Part shown: positions 11,328 to 22,250 of the stretch, in pieces | How positions within the stretch are numbered: the first letter of the stretch is position 1 | Layout: each line of letters opens with the position of its first letter | Assembly (NCBI GenBank): GCA_944548615.1 | Contig: OX155952.1 | Coordinates: 41,170,185-41,234,184 of the forward strand | DNA from: Micropterix aruncella | Taxonomy: Eukaryota > Arthropoda > Insecta > Lepidoptera > Micropterigidae | DNA length: 64,000 bases | Direction: 5' to 3' | The notes under the pieces: model-generated | Database searches by the model: none | What the model was told of the DNA's origin: nothing | Seen by the model: only the letters and a program-made list of their open reading frames with translations | Position numbers and translations under genes: made by a program

Positions 11328-11640
11328 AAACACGACTATGATACGATATTCCATCATGGATTGCCAGTTCCTGTCTTCCGGCTTCATCATCAGACCTTGA
11401 AACCTTATCGTGGTCGAAGTTCATTACAAGACCTTTCTAACAAGTCCAAACACGGCTATGATACGATATTCCATGGTGGAATGCCAGTGCCTGTCTTCCG
11501 GCTTCATCATCAGACCTTGAAACCTAATCGTGGTCAAAGTTCATTCCAAGACTTTTCTAACAAGTCCAAACACAGCTATGATACGATGTTCCATCATGAA
11601 GTTCCAGTTCATATCTTCCGACTCCATCATCAGATCAGTT
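11328..11640 (+). repeat. Tandem repeat, 120-bp unit, about 2.6 copies
   Basis: The motif AAACACGACTATGATACGAT recurs exactly 120 bp apart at 11328, 11448 and 11568, with high similarity through CTTCCGGCTTCATCATCAGA. Because 120 is a multiple of three, one frame stays open across all copies (11361-11699) and gives a 40-residue repeat with PVPVFRLHHQ. There is no known domain, and a minisatellite origin is the simplest reading. Confidence 0.75.
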
Positions 11641-12285
11641 CGACAGTACCATATTATTGTATTGTCATCAGAACTACATACAGCTGCCAATTTTTATGAC
11701 GCTACGATCCTTGGAAGATGGTTAAATTAGTTACCTTAGATTCTATTACATAGTTACATACAGGTCGACCTAATAAAAGCATGTTAAAAATCGTTTGTGT
11801 CACCCCAAGACTCTCCCGACAAGTAGCCAAAGACTGATTTCATTTGAATACTAATTTCACAAATAAAATCGATGACCGCCCTCTCTCGGCCGGCGAACGA
11901 AACCGGTTCGGTTTCATTGTGACGCCTCAGGCGATGCGGTTCGTTTCTTGCCTAAGGGCTAGGGTTTGGGTCAAGCGCCAACCGATGGCGTTAATATTCA
12001 ATTAAAATGCAAAACAAGGCCAAATTTTAAGTCTCTAAGTCTAATATTTGGAGATTTATATGTGACCAGTGCGCTCCTGTTGGACCGATTTCAACCATAA
12101 CCCTTTCAACTCTTGCCATGACCAAATGATTTCTGCATTCCAAATTTCCGCTCAATCGGATTAAGCGTTTGGGCGCTATCGTAGAGAAATACACACACAC
12201 AGCAGTAGACAGATAGACACACAGAGAGACTAGTCTGAAAATAACCAATCGTCTCGGGGAAGAGGGGGGGGGGGGGGAGGACTAA
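11641..12285. other. Intergenic sequence, nothing recognised
   Basis: No gene was seen. It contains a G14-type homopolymer near 12264-12278 that precedes the LINE tail at 12286. Confidence 0.5.
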
Positions 12286-12430
12286 AAATGAAATGAAATG
12301 AAATGAAATGAAAAATACCTTTATTGTACTAACAAAAAAAAAATTACATGTGTAAAGAAAACTTAAATTCTATTTTAACTTAGTACAAACGGCGGGCTTA
12401 TCGTTTCTCGATTTCTTACAGCCAACCGTG
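12286..12430 (-). repeat. LINE 3' end with (AAATG)n tail, minus orientation
   Basis: Plus-strand (AAATG)n followed by AAAAATACCTTTATTGTAC. On the minus strand this is GTACAATAAAGG followed by a (CATTT)n tail, a normal insect LINE terminus. No coding part could be assigned. Confidence 0.5.
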
Positions 12431-12805
12431 TAATATTAAATAAAAGTATCAATACAGTTCACATACATAAACATATACACATAAATATACATATACATAC
12501 ATCCAAATATACATACATACATAAAAAAATATAATTTATAATATAATATATGTATATTATAATAATAAATACATAGAAACTACAGATAAATAATAATAAA
12601 AAATCGAGATAAAGATGGAAATAAAGATGTTGGTATGCAGGCATCATTCGGTCATGGCCTGCCATGAAAAGTAAAAAAGGTTGTATTTGAAATCGAACCA
12701 CCAGAGGGCGCACTAGTCGTACTTCTTCCTCGAAATATTGCAGTTAGAGACTTAAAATGAGGTACTCAGATGCCTTGTTGGGCCAAAATCACGTTTTGAA
12801 TGCAT
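12431..12805. other. AT-rich sequence with TATA/CATA microsatellite-like stretches
   Basis: Low-complexity (ACATA)n-like DNA between two LINE fragments. No gene was recognised. Confidence 0.5.
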
Positions 12806-12806
12806 T

Positions 12807-13668
12807 TTGGTCAAAATATCTCGTATACAAGCGGCGCAAATAATATATAGTGCGCCATGTGTTATGAACAAGATTGAGGGCGTCCAAAAGCGTTTCTTGC
12901 GATACCTAAATTGGCGCGAGCACACGAACTTCGAGACATATGAGGAACGAGCGGATTACTTTAAGGTTGCACTGCTCTATAATAGACGGAGCATAACCGA
13001 CATGTCTTTCCTATATGACATCCTTCATGGTTTAATAGACTGTCCAGCGTTAACTGAGCGAATTTCCTTGAGAGTGCCCCCAGAAGTACCCGAGTTCCTC
13101 GTTTGTTTCACGTGCCCAGATGCAATACAAGCCAATTCAGCAACTCTACAATGATACGGTTACTCAGCTCTTTTTAATAACAGGTTTAATGACCTTGACA
13201 TTTTTTCTCTGGACAGGAAGCCTTTTCTTCACGCAGTCGAAGAAAAGCTCAGGAACAATAATTAATTTAAATATTTATAAAATACGCACTACTTATTACT
13301 TTATTATATACAATGTATTTATGTGTGTATGTATGTTTATATGTATATATGTCAATAGTATACGTATGTATGGCCATTTATGAACGTATATTACATATAG
13401 TGTTATAACAATCCCTCCCTTCCATTTCCATTTTCTTATTGTACCTACTTATACATTTAAATTTAGAAATGCTTCTTTTTCCTTTTTTCCTTTTTTCTTA
13501 AAAAAATGCTTATAAAATTATTATCTTTTAAATAGGTGCTTTATATTATTTGCTAATTTGAAATGTATTAATGGCTATATTAATGTTAATTTATAAAATG
13601 TTCTTTTTAAAATGAATATTATGCTGTATACATTTAGCTAATAAAAAATTAAATAAAATAAAATACCA
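12807..13668 (+). pseudogene. LINE (jockey-like) reverse transcriptase C-terminal fragment
   Basis: The frame at 12807-13154 carries IEGVQKRFLRYLNWRE, YEERADYF and SFLYDILHGLIDCP. These correspond to the IE.VQ.RF..YL, Y..R and L.LYKI..G..DCP motifs found downstream of the reverse transcriptase in jockey-type ORF2 proteins. Similarity continues after a frameshift (DLDIFSLDRKPF near 13190). An AT-rich 3' UTR ends in an A/T tail at about 13640-13668. The fingers, palm and endonuclease are missing. Confidence 0.65.
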
Positions 13669-13682
13669 CAAATATACTACGA

Positions 13683-13737
13683 ATTGGCGGGCGGGGGAAG
13701 GTTGGGTTAGCGGGGGAAGGATGGTAGGGGGGGGGGG
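13683..13737 (+). repeat. G-rich patch with G-quadruplex potential
   Basis: Runs GGGCGGGGG, GGG, GGGGG and a terminal G12-13 run occur within 55 bp in otherwise AT-rich DNA. This satisfies the spacing for an intramolecular G-quadruplex. No gene is adjacent. Confidence 0.5.
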
Positions 13738-13740
13738 GTT

Positions 13741-14455
13741 CTTATCTACTTGCCAGGAATGTCTTGTGGTGACACAACCGATTTTTTTATATAATAAGCG
13801 TTATTAAAACTTGACGTAAATATTACAGCAGTAAATTTACACATTTAAGGCTAAAATATTTATGTTATGCTATGCTTTGCTACAGCATAGCATGCATATG
13901 TAAGGTTATGTTCACATATGAGCCATAATAATTCCTGGTAGTCTATCTTAGATTTATTTAGAAGCCAATTTTCAACCACTGTCCGAAACGTAGGGTTTGG
14001 TAAGTCGGTCGTATAATAGCGTATTAAAATTAATAGTCGTATGTACGTTCACTGTCAGTTTATTTCATATTACCATATCGTATTTATTTTACCCTTCGCA
14101 GGCGAAACTACGGGTCTAATATCTATAGATTACGAGTGAAGGCGGCCGGCCGCGTGTCGCATCATGTCAGCTATGTATTTTTATACTGCCGGCTTTCGTG
14201 AGCTTTTTTTGGGGAGCCGGGCGCCAGCACCCGAGTCACTGCCTATAACCTACATACATAGTTAGAAACCAGTAGCAACAGTCCTCTCAACGCAGTACAA
14301 ATGCACTGCATAACTGGGCACATTCTTGGGCAGTATTTATTATAAGTAGCATGTAGGTACGAGTCACGCACTTGGTCGGAACTAGTCAATGGAATTGTAC
14401 AAAAATTGCGTGACTGCGTGCTCCCGCAATATGATTACACCTTATTATTAATTAA
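13741..14455. other. Intergenic sequence, nothing recognised
   Basis: No open frame with a recognisable domain and no RNA gene. Confidence 0.5.
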
Positions 14456-14716
14456 ATGGATCAAGATTATTTAAACAGTTTGGATTTGAGTACGTTTAAA
14501 CGGGACGCTTATATCAACAGTGCCGCGGACAATGTTAGGAAACTTATTTATGCTTTAAATTCTCCCAGGAATGACGTCAGTCCAAAAATGCTCAAATTTA
14601 TTCATAAACCCGCAGCTTTCTTGCGTGCGGTATTCTGGGGTGGGGAGAAGCTACGGTTACCGCTTAACTCCAGAGCCCAGAAAGCGCTCTTGAAACATTA
14701 TTATAAAGCCCCATAG
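14456..14716 (+). CDS. Hypothetical 86-residue open frame
   Basis: The frame starts at an ATG after AT-rich DNA (ATTAATTAAATGGATCAAG). It encodes a hydrophilic peptide with mixed composition (MDQDYLNSLDLSTFKRDAYI ... LLKHYYKAP). Codon composition looks more coding-like than its surroundings, but no family was recognised. No adjacent exon with matching splice sites was found. It may be a fragment of a repeat protein or a chance frame. Confidence 0.25.
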   Translation: MDQDYLNSLDLSTFKRDAYINSAADNVRKLIYALNSPRNDVSPKMLKFIHKPAAFLRAVFWGGEKLRLPLNSRAQKALLKHYYKAP

Positions 14717-15284
14717 GTACTTACCGTTCAATCGATGTTGGGCGATTTGGAAGTGTTCAGGCAAACCAGTGCATGATTTACTTATAAGCTACTTAAGCTA
14801 TAGCTTAGGGCCCCTACTTTCTTGGGGCTCCCAAAAAAATTGTCCCAGTGAGAAAATATATTAAAATATATAATTACGTGACCTAAGATACACGGAAGAT
14901 AAAGAATAGTCGAGAATAAAAATAATGTATAAAAAGACAACATAAAAAATAAGATAGTCGTGATTGAAACAGTTTTGTTTAAAAATAGTCGTGATTAAAA
15001 ATAGTCGAGATTGCCTATAATTATATTATATTATATTACTAAGGAATATCGCTTCATGTTGAAAGGTGCATTAAAACAACAGTTATTATCTTTGAAACGC
15101 GAGTCAAGTACAAAAACTTACACATAAATTTATGTCGATAATAAAGTTTAGAGTTAGATATGTAAATTGGCCTTGGTATACTTACTAACCACAAAAAAGT
15201 TTTATGGCAAGTGACCACAGACTTATAACAACAAACAACAGGCAACTGCTAATCAAACCTTTAGTTCACATTTCATGTTAAAAC
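14717..15284. other. Intergenic sequence, nothing recognised
   Basis: AT-rich. It contains three short AAAATAGTCG(A/T)GATT repeats around 14905-15015. No gene. Confidence 0.45.
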
Positions 15285-15475
15285 GTGTATTTCCATTTTT
15301 CAATCAAGATGGAAAGGACGGGAAAGCGCATTCTTTGTGGAAAACCTGAAGAGAATCTAAAAGTCGGACGACCAAAACTGCGATGGATTGATTCTAGGGT
15401 TAAAGACCGAAAGCTCAGGATAGGGTGGAACGGAAGAACTGTTTGTTTCCATAATAAAGTAAAATTATAAACAAA
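15285..15475 (+). pseudogene. LINE endonuclease/reverse transcriptase tail fragment
   Basis: A short frame with KVGRPKLRWIDS and IGWNGRT resembles the GRP..RW.D.V..DL..LGV..W...A motif near the C-terminus of insect LINE ORF2 proteins. Only about 40 residues are recognisable. Confidence 0.45.
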
Positions 15476-15479
15476 GATC

Positions 15480-16160
15480 ATCAGCTGCACACACACACAC
15501 TGCAACCTTCGCTAGCCGCGGCGTTTGAAGGAGAGGTTGTCGGCTTCCGTCGGCCCCGTTCGGCTTAGATCGGTTGGCTGATGAAACGGAAAGGAAATCG
15601 TGACCTTCGTTGCAGTTTCGTATTCATAAACGAAAGTGGCCGATCGGTGATTAATTACCGTAAAAAATGTCGGCCGAGACGAGTACTCACCTACATCAAG
15701 GTATTGTTCGATTTCTAGTGGATTTGCTCGTGCGCATGCGCCGCTTAGTGTCGGATCGTGACACTAATTACCCAGAGGAAGGTCAATAAAAATACCCAAA
15801 AGGTGCTGTTAAACGTTTTTAGCTGTTTTTGATAGCACGCTAACAAAAGTCGGCAGTACAATTCGTTGAAGTGGTAATGAGCTCGATGATCTGCAAGGAT
15901 ACAGGCAAGTGAAACTCAGCAAAAGGTCACATCGTGAGCTGGGGCCAAAAAACAAATTCCCTGTTTAGCAAAGTGTAAAATTGCTCATATAATCATCCAT
16001 AATTTGGACCCATGCATCAACCTGGAAGAGAAATACTGAAGGAGATCCTAAACAAAGACATTTCTATATTCGAAAACTATTTTTGATGACGTCACCTCAA
16101 ACTGAATCCGGAAAAACTGCGTCGATCTTTTTCCACCATTTTTAAAAATATTGAACCAAA
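15480..16160. other. Unclassified sequence, possibly repeat
   Basis: It is richer in CG than its flanks around 15510-15760 (CGGCTTCCGTCGGCCCCG and similar). No coding region or RNA gene was recognised. Confidence 0.4.
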
Positions 16161-16164
16161 CTTA

Positions 16165-16740
16165 AAATAAATAAGTTAATAGTAAAAACACATTTAAAAA
16201 ACAAGCTTATATTAAAATGCTCTGTCCCGAGCCAACCCTGGATGCAGCAGCCATATCATAGTGGAACTTAGAATGGGCTATCATAATTGAATACAATGCA
16301 GAATTTCGTGTTTGTGCTGTTGAATGTTAAGGAGTCCTCTTGTTGGAAGCCAATCCTGGGTGCAGCAGCCATATCGCGGTGAAGCTTAGAACGGGCTATC
16401 ATAATTGAATGCGTACACAAAATTTCGTTTCTGTGTTGTTGCCCGTTGCGGAGTCTTCTCGTCGGGAGCCAACCCTGGGTGCAGCAGCCATGTCATGGTG
16501 AAATTTAGAACGGGCTATCATAATTGAAGGCGTATACAGAATTGTGTGTTGACCGTGAAAGAGTAGCCTCGTCGGGAGCCAATCCTGGGTGTAGAATCAG
16601 GTCACACTCACCATACAATTGCATTGTCATCGGAACTGAACCAACGTGTACAATTTCAACTTCATAGCTACGCCGCAGCGTAAATTTCAACTCACTTAGA
16701 CCAGCCTCTAGGAAAATAAAAACGGAAAATAACATCTCTA
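16165..16740. repeat. Tandem array, unit about 115 bp, locus 1
   Basis: Three to four units share GGGAGCCAACCCTGGGTGCA, GCAGCCAT and ACGGGCTATCATAATTGAA. The array is entered from AATAAGTTAATAGTAAAAA and AAAATGCTCTGTCCCGAGCC, and left through AATTTCAACTTCATAG. The same entry and exit sequences surround a second array at 26990-27640. The array is therefore part of a mobile or duplicated unit rather than a local expansion. No open frame spans it. Confidence 0.75.
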
Positions 16741-16928
16741 ATTTGCAGGGACAGCCGGGTGTTTATTATCTACAGAACTAGCGAAAACATTCTTCCTGGC
16801 ATTGGTTTATAGTGTTATATGTCTCCAGCGTGGGTATTATACGTCTACATAAATCTCAAATTCTGGATGGTTGACGTATATAATATATACCTTAGAATAT
16901 TCTTTAATTTTAATAAAGAATATTAACA

Positions 16929-17075
16929 TAAAATCGAAGACTATCGCGGTTGTTTGAAATTATAAATAGGATAGAAAACAAATTTACCGCGTGAAATTTG
17001 TCGCACCCCAAATTTGCACCCACCAAGGGTGCTACAAATTTCACGCGGTAAATTCGTTTTCTATCCTATTTATAA
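16929..17075. repeat. Penelope-tail palindrome 1
   Basis: The left arm (about 16929-17010) and right arm (about 17026-17075) are inverted copies of the Penelope tail, with ATAAATAGGATAGAAAAC at the outside and TTTACCGCGTGAAATTTGT further in. The centre is short and has lost most of the inner GACAACGGCGGC region. Confidence 0.75.
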
Positions 17076-17439
17076 GAATATTAACATTAACAAATACTCA
17101 TTAACTTGAATATTCCTGCCAATAACCAGAAATATTCATGCTAATAAAACTATACGAGTAGTTCCTAGAATGAAACATCATTTGGTTATAGGCATCATTC
17201 TTTTATGATACCTACCTAGATTTTTGATGAGTGAAAAACAAACTATATAGGTAGACCATCAGTACTTTTAAGTCGAACGTCAAGAAATGACTACTGAGAA
17301 CAAATATATATGGAAAGTCAAATATTAGAACCTACTATAAGCTTAAATTTTAAAAATATTCTTAATTTATCAAGTTTCTATCCTAAATTATTATAACTGA
17401 ATACCATTTAGATTTACGGATTATTATTTTTTATTGGCT

Positions 17440-18060
17440 CTAAAGGCAAAAAACATCTCACTGCAAAACCTTTCTCAATAATCGAGAAAGCTTCAGATTG
17501 GATTATGGAGGTCGATTCGGTCTCTAAGCAGTATAAATTCCCTGAAAGTCTCGGATGCACAGCCCTGCGTCCAGATATAACTCTTTACTCTCTATCTCGG
17601 AAGATGGTCCTTATCGTAGAATTAACTGTTCCATGGGAATCAAATATCCCAAAAGACCACGAGTACAAATTAAATAAATACCATGACCTCGCAAATGCCG
17701 TCACCCGGAACGGCTTCACTGTTCACCTTCACGCGGTGGAAGTAGGCGCTCGTGGCCTGCCAGCTAAATCTTTGTTTCACCTTTTTAAAGATCTTGGTCT
17801 CTCCAGGAAAATAATCAACTCCTTTCTAGGGAAATTATCTAAAACCGCGATTTCTGCATCTCAAATTCTATGGCTTCGAAGGGGGAGTGAATGGGTGGTA
17901 AGGTGTACGCTCACATGTGGCAAGACAGCTGTCCTAAACCTACCACCGCCGGTCGTTAGTCCGTAATCCACCCTTCACCTCCCAGAAGTGTAATAATTAT
18001 ATATGATGGGCCCGATTTTTGGTCGGTGAATTCCATGGCAGCTCCGTTTGTATTTTATTT
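17440..18060 (+). pseudogene. LINE with restriction-like endonuclease, C-terminal end, copy A
   Basis: The frame at 17505-17966 (continuing similarity from about 17440) contains LRPDITLYS and then VLIVELTVPWES. This is a PD...(D/E)-x-x pattern as in the restriction-like endonuclease of R2/R4/NeSL-type LINEs. It ends with WLRRGSEWVV. About 90 bp of 3' sequence follow, through GGTCGGTGAATTCCATGGCA and GCTCCGTTTGTATTTTATTT. This 3' end recurs on the minus strand at 31620, 37505 and 53551, and on the plus strand at 39741. The copy is 5'-truncated, and the reverse transcriptase is absent. The exact clade is uncertain. Confidence 0.6.
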
Positions 18061-18418
18061 TCATTACTATCATTTCATGATTTAATTTGGTTGTCTCTTT
18101 TTATTATCTATATTTTTGACTAATCTACTAATAATTAAAGTTCTATTATATAATGCAAAATTTATTATATTCGCTATTATATACTATTATTTTGTTTTAC
18201 GGAAAGGCAGCATAATTGCTGATTTGTCTGTATTTAACACATGAGTTTATTTGCAATATTTTTTTAATGTACGTATAGTATAATTTTAAATACGTTGACA
18301 TTCCACGTTTCGACCACCAGCAGGAAAACTGTTTGACTGGTCCACAGTCTGGTTGGCAAGGAAGTGTTTTCTGGTATTAGTGTGGAATTGTGTTTACTTC
18401 CGTGTGAAATCCAGTGAT
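18061..18418. other. AT-rich sequence, nothing recognised
   Basis: Possible upstream region of the candidate exon at 18419. No motif was identified. Confidence 0.4.
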
Positions 18419-18527
18419 ATGATGTATGTGGTCCGCATAAAGACTGAAGACAACTCGAAACAACAACCCGGGTTATTCAACGGGTTATTTTCCAGTTGGT
18501 GGCATGCGATAGTGAAAGCATGGACAG
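18419..18527 (+). CDS. Candidate orphan first exon
   Basis: A double ATG opens a frame of 36 codons (MMYVVRIKTEDNSKQQ ... WWHAIVKAWTG) that meets a good splice donor ACAG|GTAAAC. The composition is coding-like, with a hydrophobic, aromatic GLFNGLFSSWW patch. No family was recognised, and the next exon was not found. It could be the start of a host gene whose other exons lie far away, or a decoy. Confidence 0.25.
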
Positions 18528-18980
18528 GTAAACTTTTTTCGACATTCGTCGGTTATTTTTACTGCTATATCATAATAATTTTACAGATCATTAAATAGAT
18601 ATTTAGAGATAGATTAATAAAAAATTAACTAAATGTTATTAAGAAGTATTGCGCGCGACCTACAGACCGTCTGACACGCATTTGACACATTAGAGATGAT
18701 GTGCATACCGTTCAATTGAGCGCATCCATTGGCAATTAGCCGTCCATAATTCATTATGATTATCGAGTAAACTCTTCGGCCACTGGTTTATGCAAGCCAA
18801 CAGCGCTTCCCTTACGCAATTAAAATATTCGCACCACACGATCGAGTGGCTAAATTAATTTTCAACTCAATTATAATGTTAGCTAAAGAATATTAGGACA
18901 TAATAAGTTTTATTTGCAGTTAATATAACTAAGGAAAAACGCAAAAAAATACAGAAAAAATAAAACAACATCATATTTGA
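18528..18980. other. Intergenic sequence, nothing recognised
   Basis: AT-rich, with no recognisable coding sequence. Confidence 0.45.
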
Positions 18981-19171
18981 TATAAAAAATGGATAAAAAC
19001 GAATTTACCGCGTGAAGTTTGTAGCACCCGACGTTTCGGCGATGTTGAAACCGCCGTTGTCCAAGGTAGACAGTCTACCCTGGACAACGGCGGCTGCAAC
19101 ATCGCCGAAATATCGGGTGCTACAAACTTAAGGCGGTGAAATCATTTTATCATATTTATAATACCGTAAAA
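18981..19171. repeat. Penelope-tail palindrome 2
   Basis: Two nearly complete inverted arms meet at AGGTAGAC|AGTCTACC. Each arm runs CGAATTTACCGCGTGAAGTT, GTAGCACCCGACGTTTCGGC and CCGCCGTTGTCC. In this copy the inner stem is GGCG...CGCC immediately before GAAA. Confidence 0.8.
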
Positions 19172-20287
19172 ACTGAAAGGCAAAAAAAATCGGTTGTCTG
19201 TAAAGTCGGTTTACTGACGATAGTTGAACGTGACAACGTCATAAGAAAATGCTGATGGAATGGTTGCATTTTTCAAAAGAAAATTTGAATTTTATTTGTT
19301 TGATAGATATTTTGTATGGATATAGAGAAGGAGGTAAATGGAAATCACAATTGAATTGATCAAGTTACATTTATTTGTACGCATAAATACAATTATGTCA
19401 ATTTTATTGTTGAAAACTGTTACTACTGTTACTAGAAAGTTCAGAAAAGTAATAATTTTGAATAATTTATTATAGGAATAAACTGTGATTAATTTATTGT
19501 TCATAAATCTTAAATTTAAAATTTGGAAACATCATTAAAATTTTTGTAACTCTAGCTTTTAAAAAGCCCGCCTCAATGTGTTTGATATAGGAGAAAATTG
19601 TTCCCTTTGACGGCTGGCTGTTCCACCTGTCATTTCAGACACGTTGTTATGATATGTGGAAGATTTAAAAATTATGTTTAAATTTTTTGAAATCATAGCT
19701 ACGCTCGATAATTATTTCGATCGAATAGTAAAGCCATTGATTTTTTACTCATCGTGAAATAGTTCTGTTAACTTATTGTTATAGTTTTGTCAATTATAGC
19801 ATAACCTACAATCGCTGCACTAGCGGACCGATGCTATTTATTTTAATGATGAAAGCACGAATATTCGACAATATATCACTGAAAATATATTTAATATCGA
19901 AAGAATCATTACCTTTATCGCCGAAATTATCGTTGCTATAAACAATTGACACCACATTCACTTTTCACTGCACTTCATACTTGACGAAAACATGTAAATG
20001 TATTATTGTATAGCAGCTGTCCACGCGGACGCATCGCTCACTCAAGGAGAGAGACAGATGTCGAACGCTGCCGAACGCGGAGGCCGATTGTGCCTCTTTG
20101 TCGCTCGTTCCGCGCTCTCGCTTGCACTTCAAGCCTTAAATGGAACGCCACAGAGCGAGGTAACGCCGCATGAGTCATGCTTTTTCGTGCGTGCAGCCGG
20201 CTCCATGGAATTATAAGACGTTGTCACGTCAAAACGTAATTGATTAGGTAGCATTAAAAACAAAGGCTGCACGACTTCACTACAAAC
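19172..20287. other. Intergenic sequence, nothing firm
   Basis: AT-rich to about 20000, then a GC-richer stretch (20020-20230) with Ser/Arg-rich chance frames on both strands. It could be a promoter-like region for the candidate exon at 20288, but no motif supports that. Confidence 0.4.
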
Positions 20288-20342
20288 ATGGCAAATAAGG
20301 TGAATTCTCGGACAAAAAGCGCCATCGATAAGATGGAAAAAA
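20288..20342 (+). CDS. Candidate orphan first exon (very short)
   Basis: An ATG opens 18 codons (MANKVNSRTKSAIDKMEK) to a consensus donor AAAA|GTAAGC. There is no domain or partner exon. It is listed only because the start, reading frame and donor coincide in a GC-richer island. Confidence 0.2.
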
Positions 20343-20368
20343 GTAAGCAATTAATATTATATGGATAC

Positions 20369-20843
20369 TTACGTAATACACAAATAAATAGTTACCTGAA
20401 GAAATAATGGAGAAATACATAAATGTGTCTCTATTAAAAATAGCTGTCTTAAAGGACTTTTTAAAAGCATGTAAATATAATGTATGTGAAGCCGCTCCCA
20501 GCTGATTACATAAAACGCTGAACAGTAATATAAACTTCCCTGGAAGCTAGACTTCGTGTGATTGGTAACGATGGAAAGATGACTATGCGCTCTTGTAATA
20601 GACGAATACGCATCACCATACCAGCACATCCTAGAATAGAGATTCTTAGGTTCTAGATGATTTTTTAGATGGATTGCTAAAGATGCTCGCTTTAGAAATG
20701 AGGAGAATGATGCCAAGGAAGTATGGTGAATTTTGAAGTCTTTGCAGTTTTCGTTCAGTTTTCTTATACAGATATGGGCCATAGACGCAGACGCCATAAT
20801 CCAATAACGAAGTGACAAATGGCATTACGATGGGTGACGACAA
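20369..20843 (-). pseudogene. LINE reverse transcriptase C-terminal fragment
   Basis: In one minus-strand frame the stretch PFVTSLLDYGVCVYGPYLYK, followed by RKLQRLQN, matches the ...L..LDYG..VWG......KLQ.LQN motif of the thumb/connection region of jockey-like reverse transcriptases. The frame shifts to another with further similarity. It is surrounded by stops. Confidence 0.55.
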
Positions 20844-21221
20844 GTCTCCAAGCCCAGCTCCTGCAACTTTCCGACAGTGCTGTGAAGTGTGTAGTCAGGC
20901 TTTGTCAGTGGCGAGGAGCGATTGACCAGGCTCGGTTGTTTAATCGCGAGCTTCTCCGTCAATGCAGTGCTTAGCAATACACATTTACAAAAATCTGTAA
21001 TGGTTACCGCACAGGCCTTTGGACCATGTGCGCTTGATTGTCTAGTTGCATATCTTGGATTCAAAGCTTACGGTTTTTATACAAGATCCAGTTTTGGTCG
21101 CAATTGACAATCGGAGTTAGAATCCCATCATGATAGCACACTCAGAAATATCCAACAAACGACACACTCAACAAAGGACATAAAGACAAATAACTGATTC
21201 GAAAAAAGAAATAATTTATTT
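20844..21221. other. Unclassified sequence
   Basis: Short frames on both strands are mirror images of one another, and no domain was found. Confidence 0.35.
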
Positions 21222-21330
21222 GAATTAAATGAATTTGAATTTGTAATTCTAACACATACCGCAGTTCGAAGTGAACAATTTAAAAACACAGCAATTGCAT
21301 AGTTAAAGGCCTAATGTATACCTACTAGAA
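21222..21330. repeat. Unclassified dispersed repeat, family A, copy 2
   Basis: Aligns with 1-110 (AATTCTAACACA, AAACACAGCAATTGCATAGT, TTAAAGGCCTAATG). Confidence 0.5.
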
Positions 21331-21756
21331 TTACTTCGCTAAGAATAAATACCGGGATTCTGTGTGACGAATGGCCATGGACCAATTTCGATCCGTGTTT
21401 CAATATCTATGTACATTATTATTAGAATTTTAACAGACACGATTGTCGGGCAAACCTAAATATCCTTGAATTTATAATCAATACGCACTGGATAATTTCA
21501 ATCTATGTATAATTTCAATAAGCATCAGACTACTTGAATTAATTTTATATACCTAGATTTTATAAAGAGCTAGCGATTTTATTTAAAATATAAGTTATCA
21601 TAAAAGCTGTAGATATTTCAAATGCCATAGTTAATCAGCGCTTTTTAGATGACGTCCCGTATTTACCTAGTAATAATTAATATTACTTATAGACAGTATT
21701 AGTAATCACGTCAGCAAGGAAGGAAGGAAGTGTCAGTTATAAATACTCGTAGAATA
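21331..21756. other. AT-rich sequence, nothing recognised
   Basis: No coding or structural signal was seen. Confidence 0.4.
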
Positions 21757-22250
21757 AAACGAATTTACCGTGTGAAGTTGGTTGCACCCGACGTTTCGGC
21801 TGTACTGTCAATCGTCATCCGTTGTTCTGCGGGTAGGCGGCAAACTACTGCTGTTACTCCGTAAATTATGACGATGGTGGGGCGGCGGGGTCGGCGCGTG
21901 CGAATTTTGAAAAATCGTCGTGCACACAACACTCACTGTATTCTTTGTCACGTCCTTGCACTCGACGATGGGTAATGAAAACATTTTAAGAATAGGGTTC
22001 CACGCAATAAAGAGAATGTAACCGTTGTCTTTATTGAAGTTCGGGGTTCTTCTTATTTCAATGGCTTCCTGAATCATGCGGAAAAGTAAAACTATTCTTT
22101 GGATATCAAAATGGGATTTTCAAACTGCATCCAGTGGTTACTTCCGCTATCCAATATGGGTTCGCATATCGCCGATTTTTGTCGCTGAAGTTTTTAACAG
22201 CTTTGATGTGTTCTATCAGTCGAGTGGCCATGGACCGTTTCGTTAATCCA
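21757..22250 (-). pseudogene. Penelope-like GIY-YIG fragment, decayed
   Basis: The minus strand reads LTKRSMATRLIEHIKAVKNF and, after frameshifts, EAIEIRRTPNFNKDNGY. This matches the Penelope copy at 10552-11250 closely. The 3' tail (CGAAACGTCGGGTGC and GTAAATTCGTTTTA on the minus strand) ends near 21757. On its 5' side it abuts the BEL/Pao protease fragment directly. One continuous but chimeric frame (22106-22447) joins the two unrelated elements. Confidence 0.75.

Noticed and set aside
11328..11640. CRISPR-like regularly spaced repeats
   Set aside because: The units are contiguous 120-bp tandem copies without distinct spacers, and this is insect nuclear DNA.
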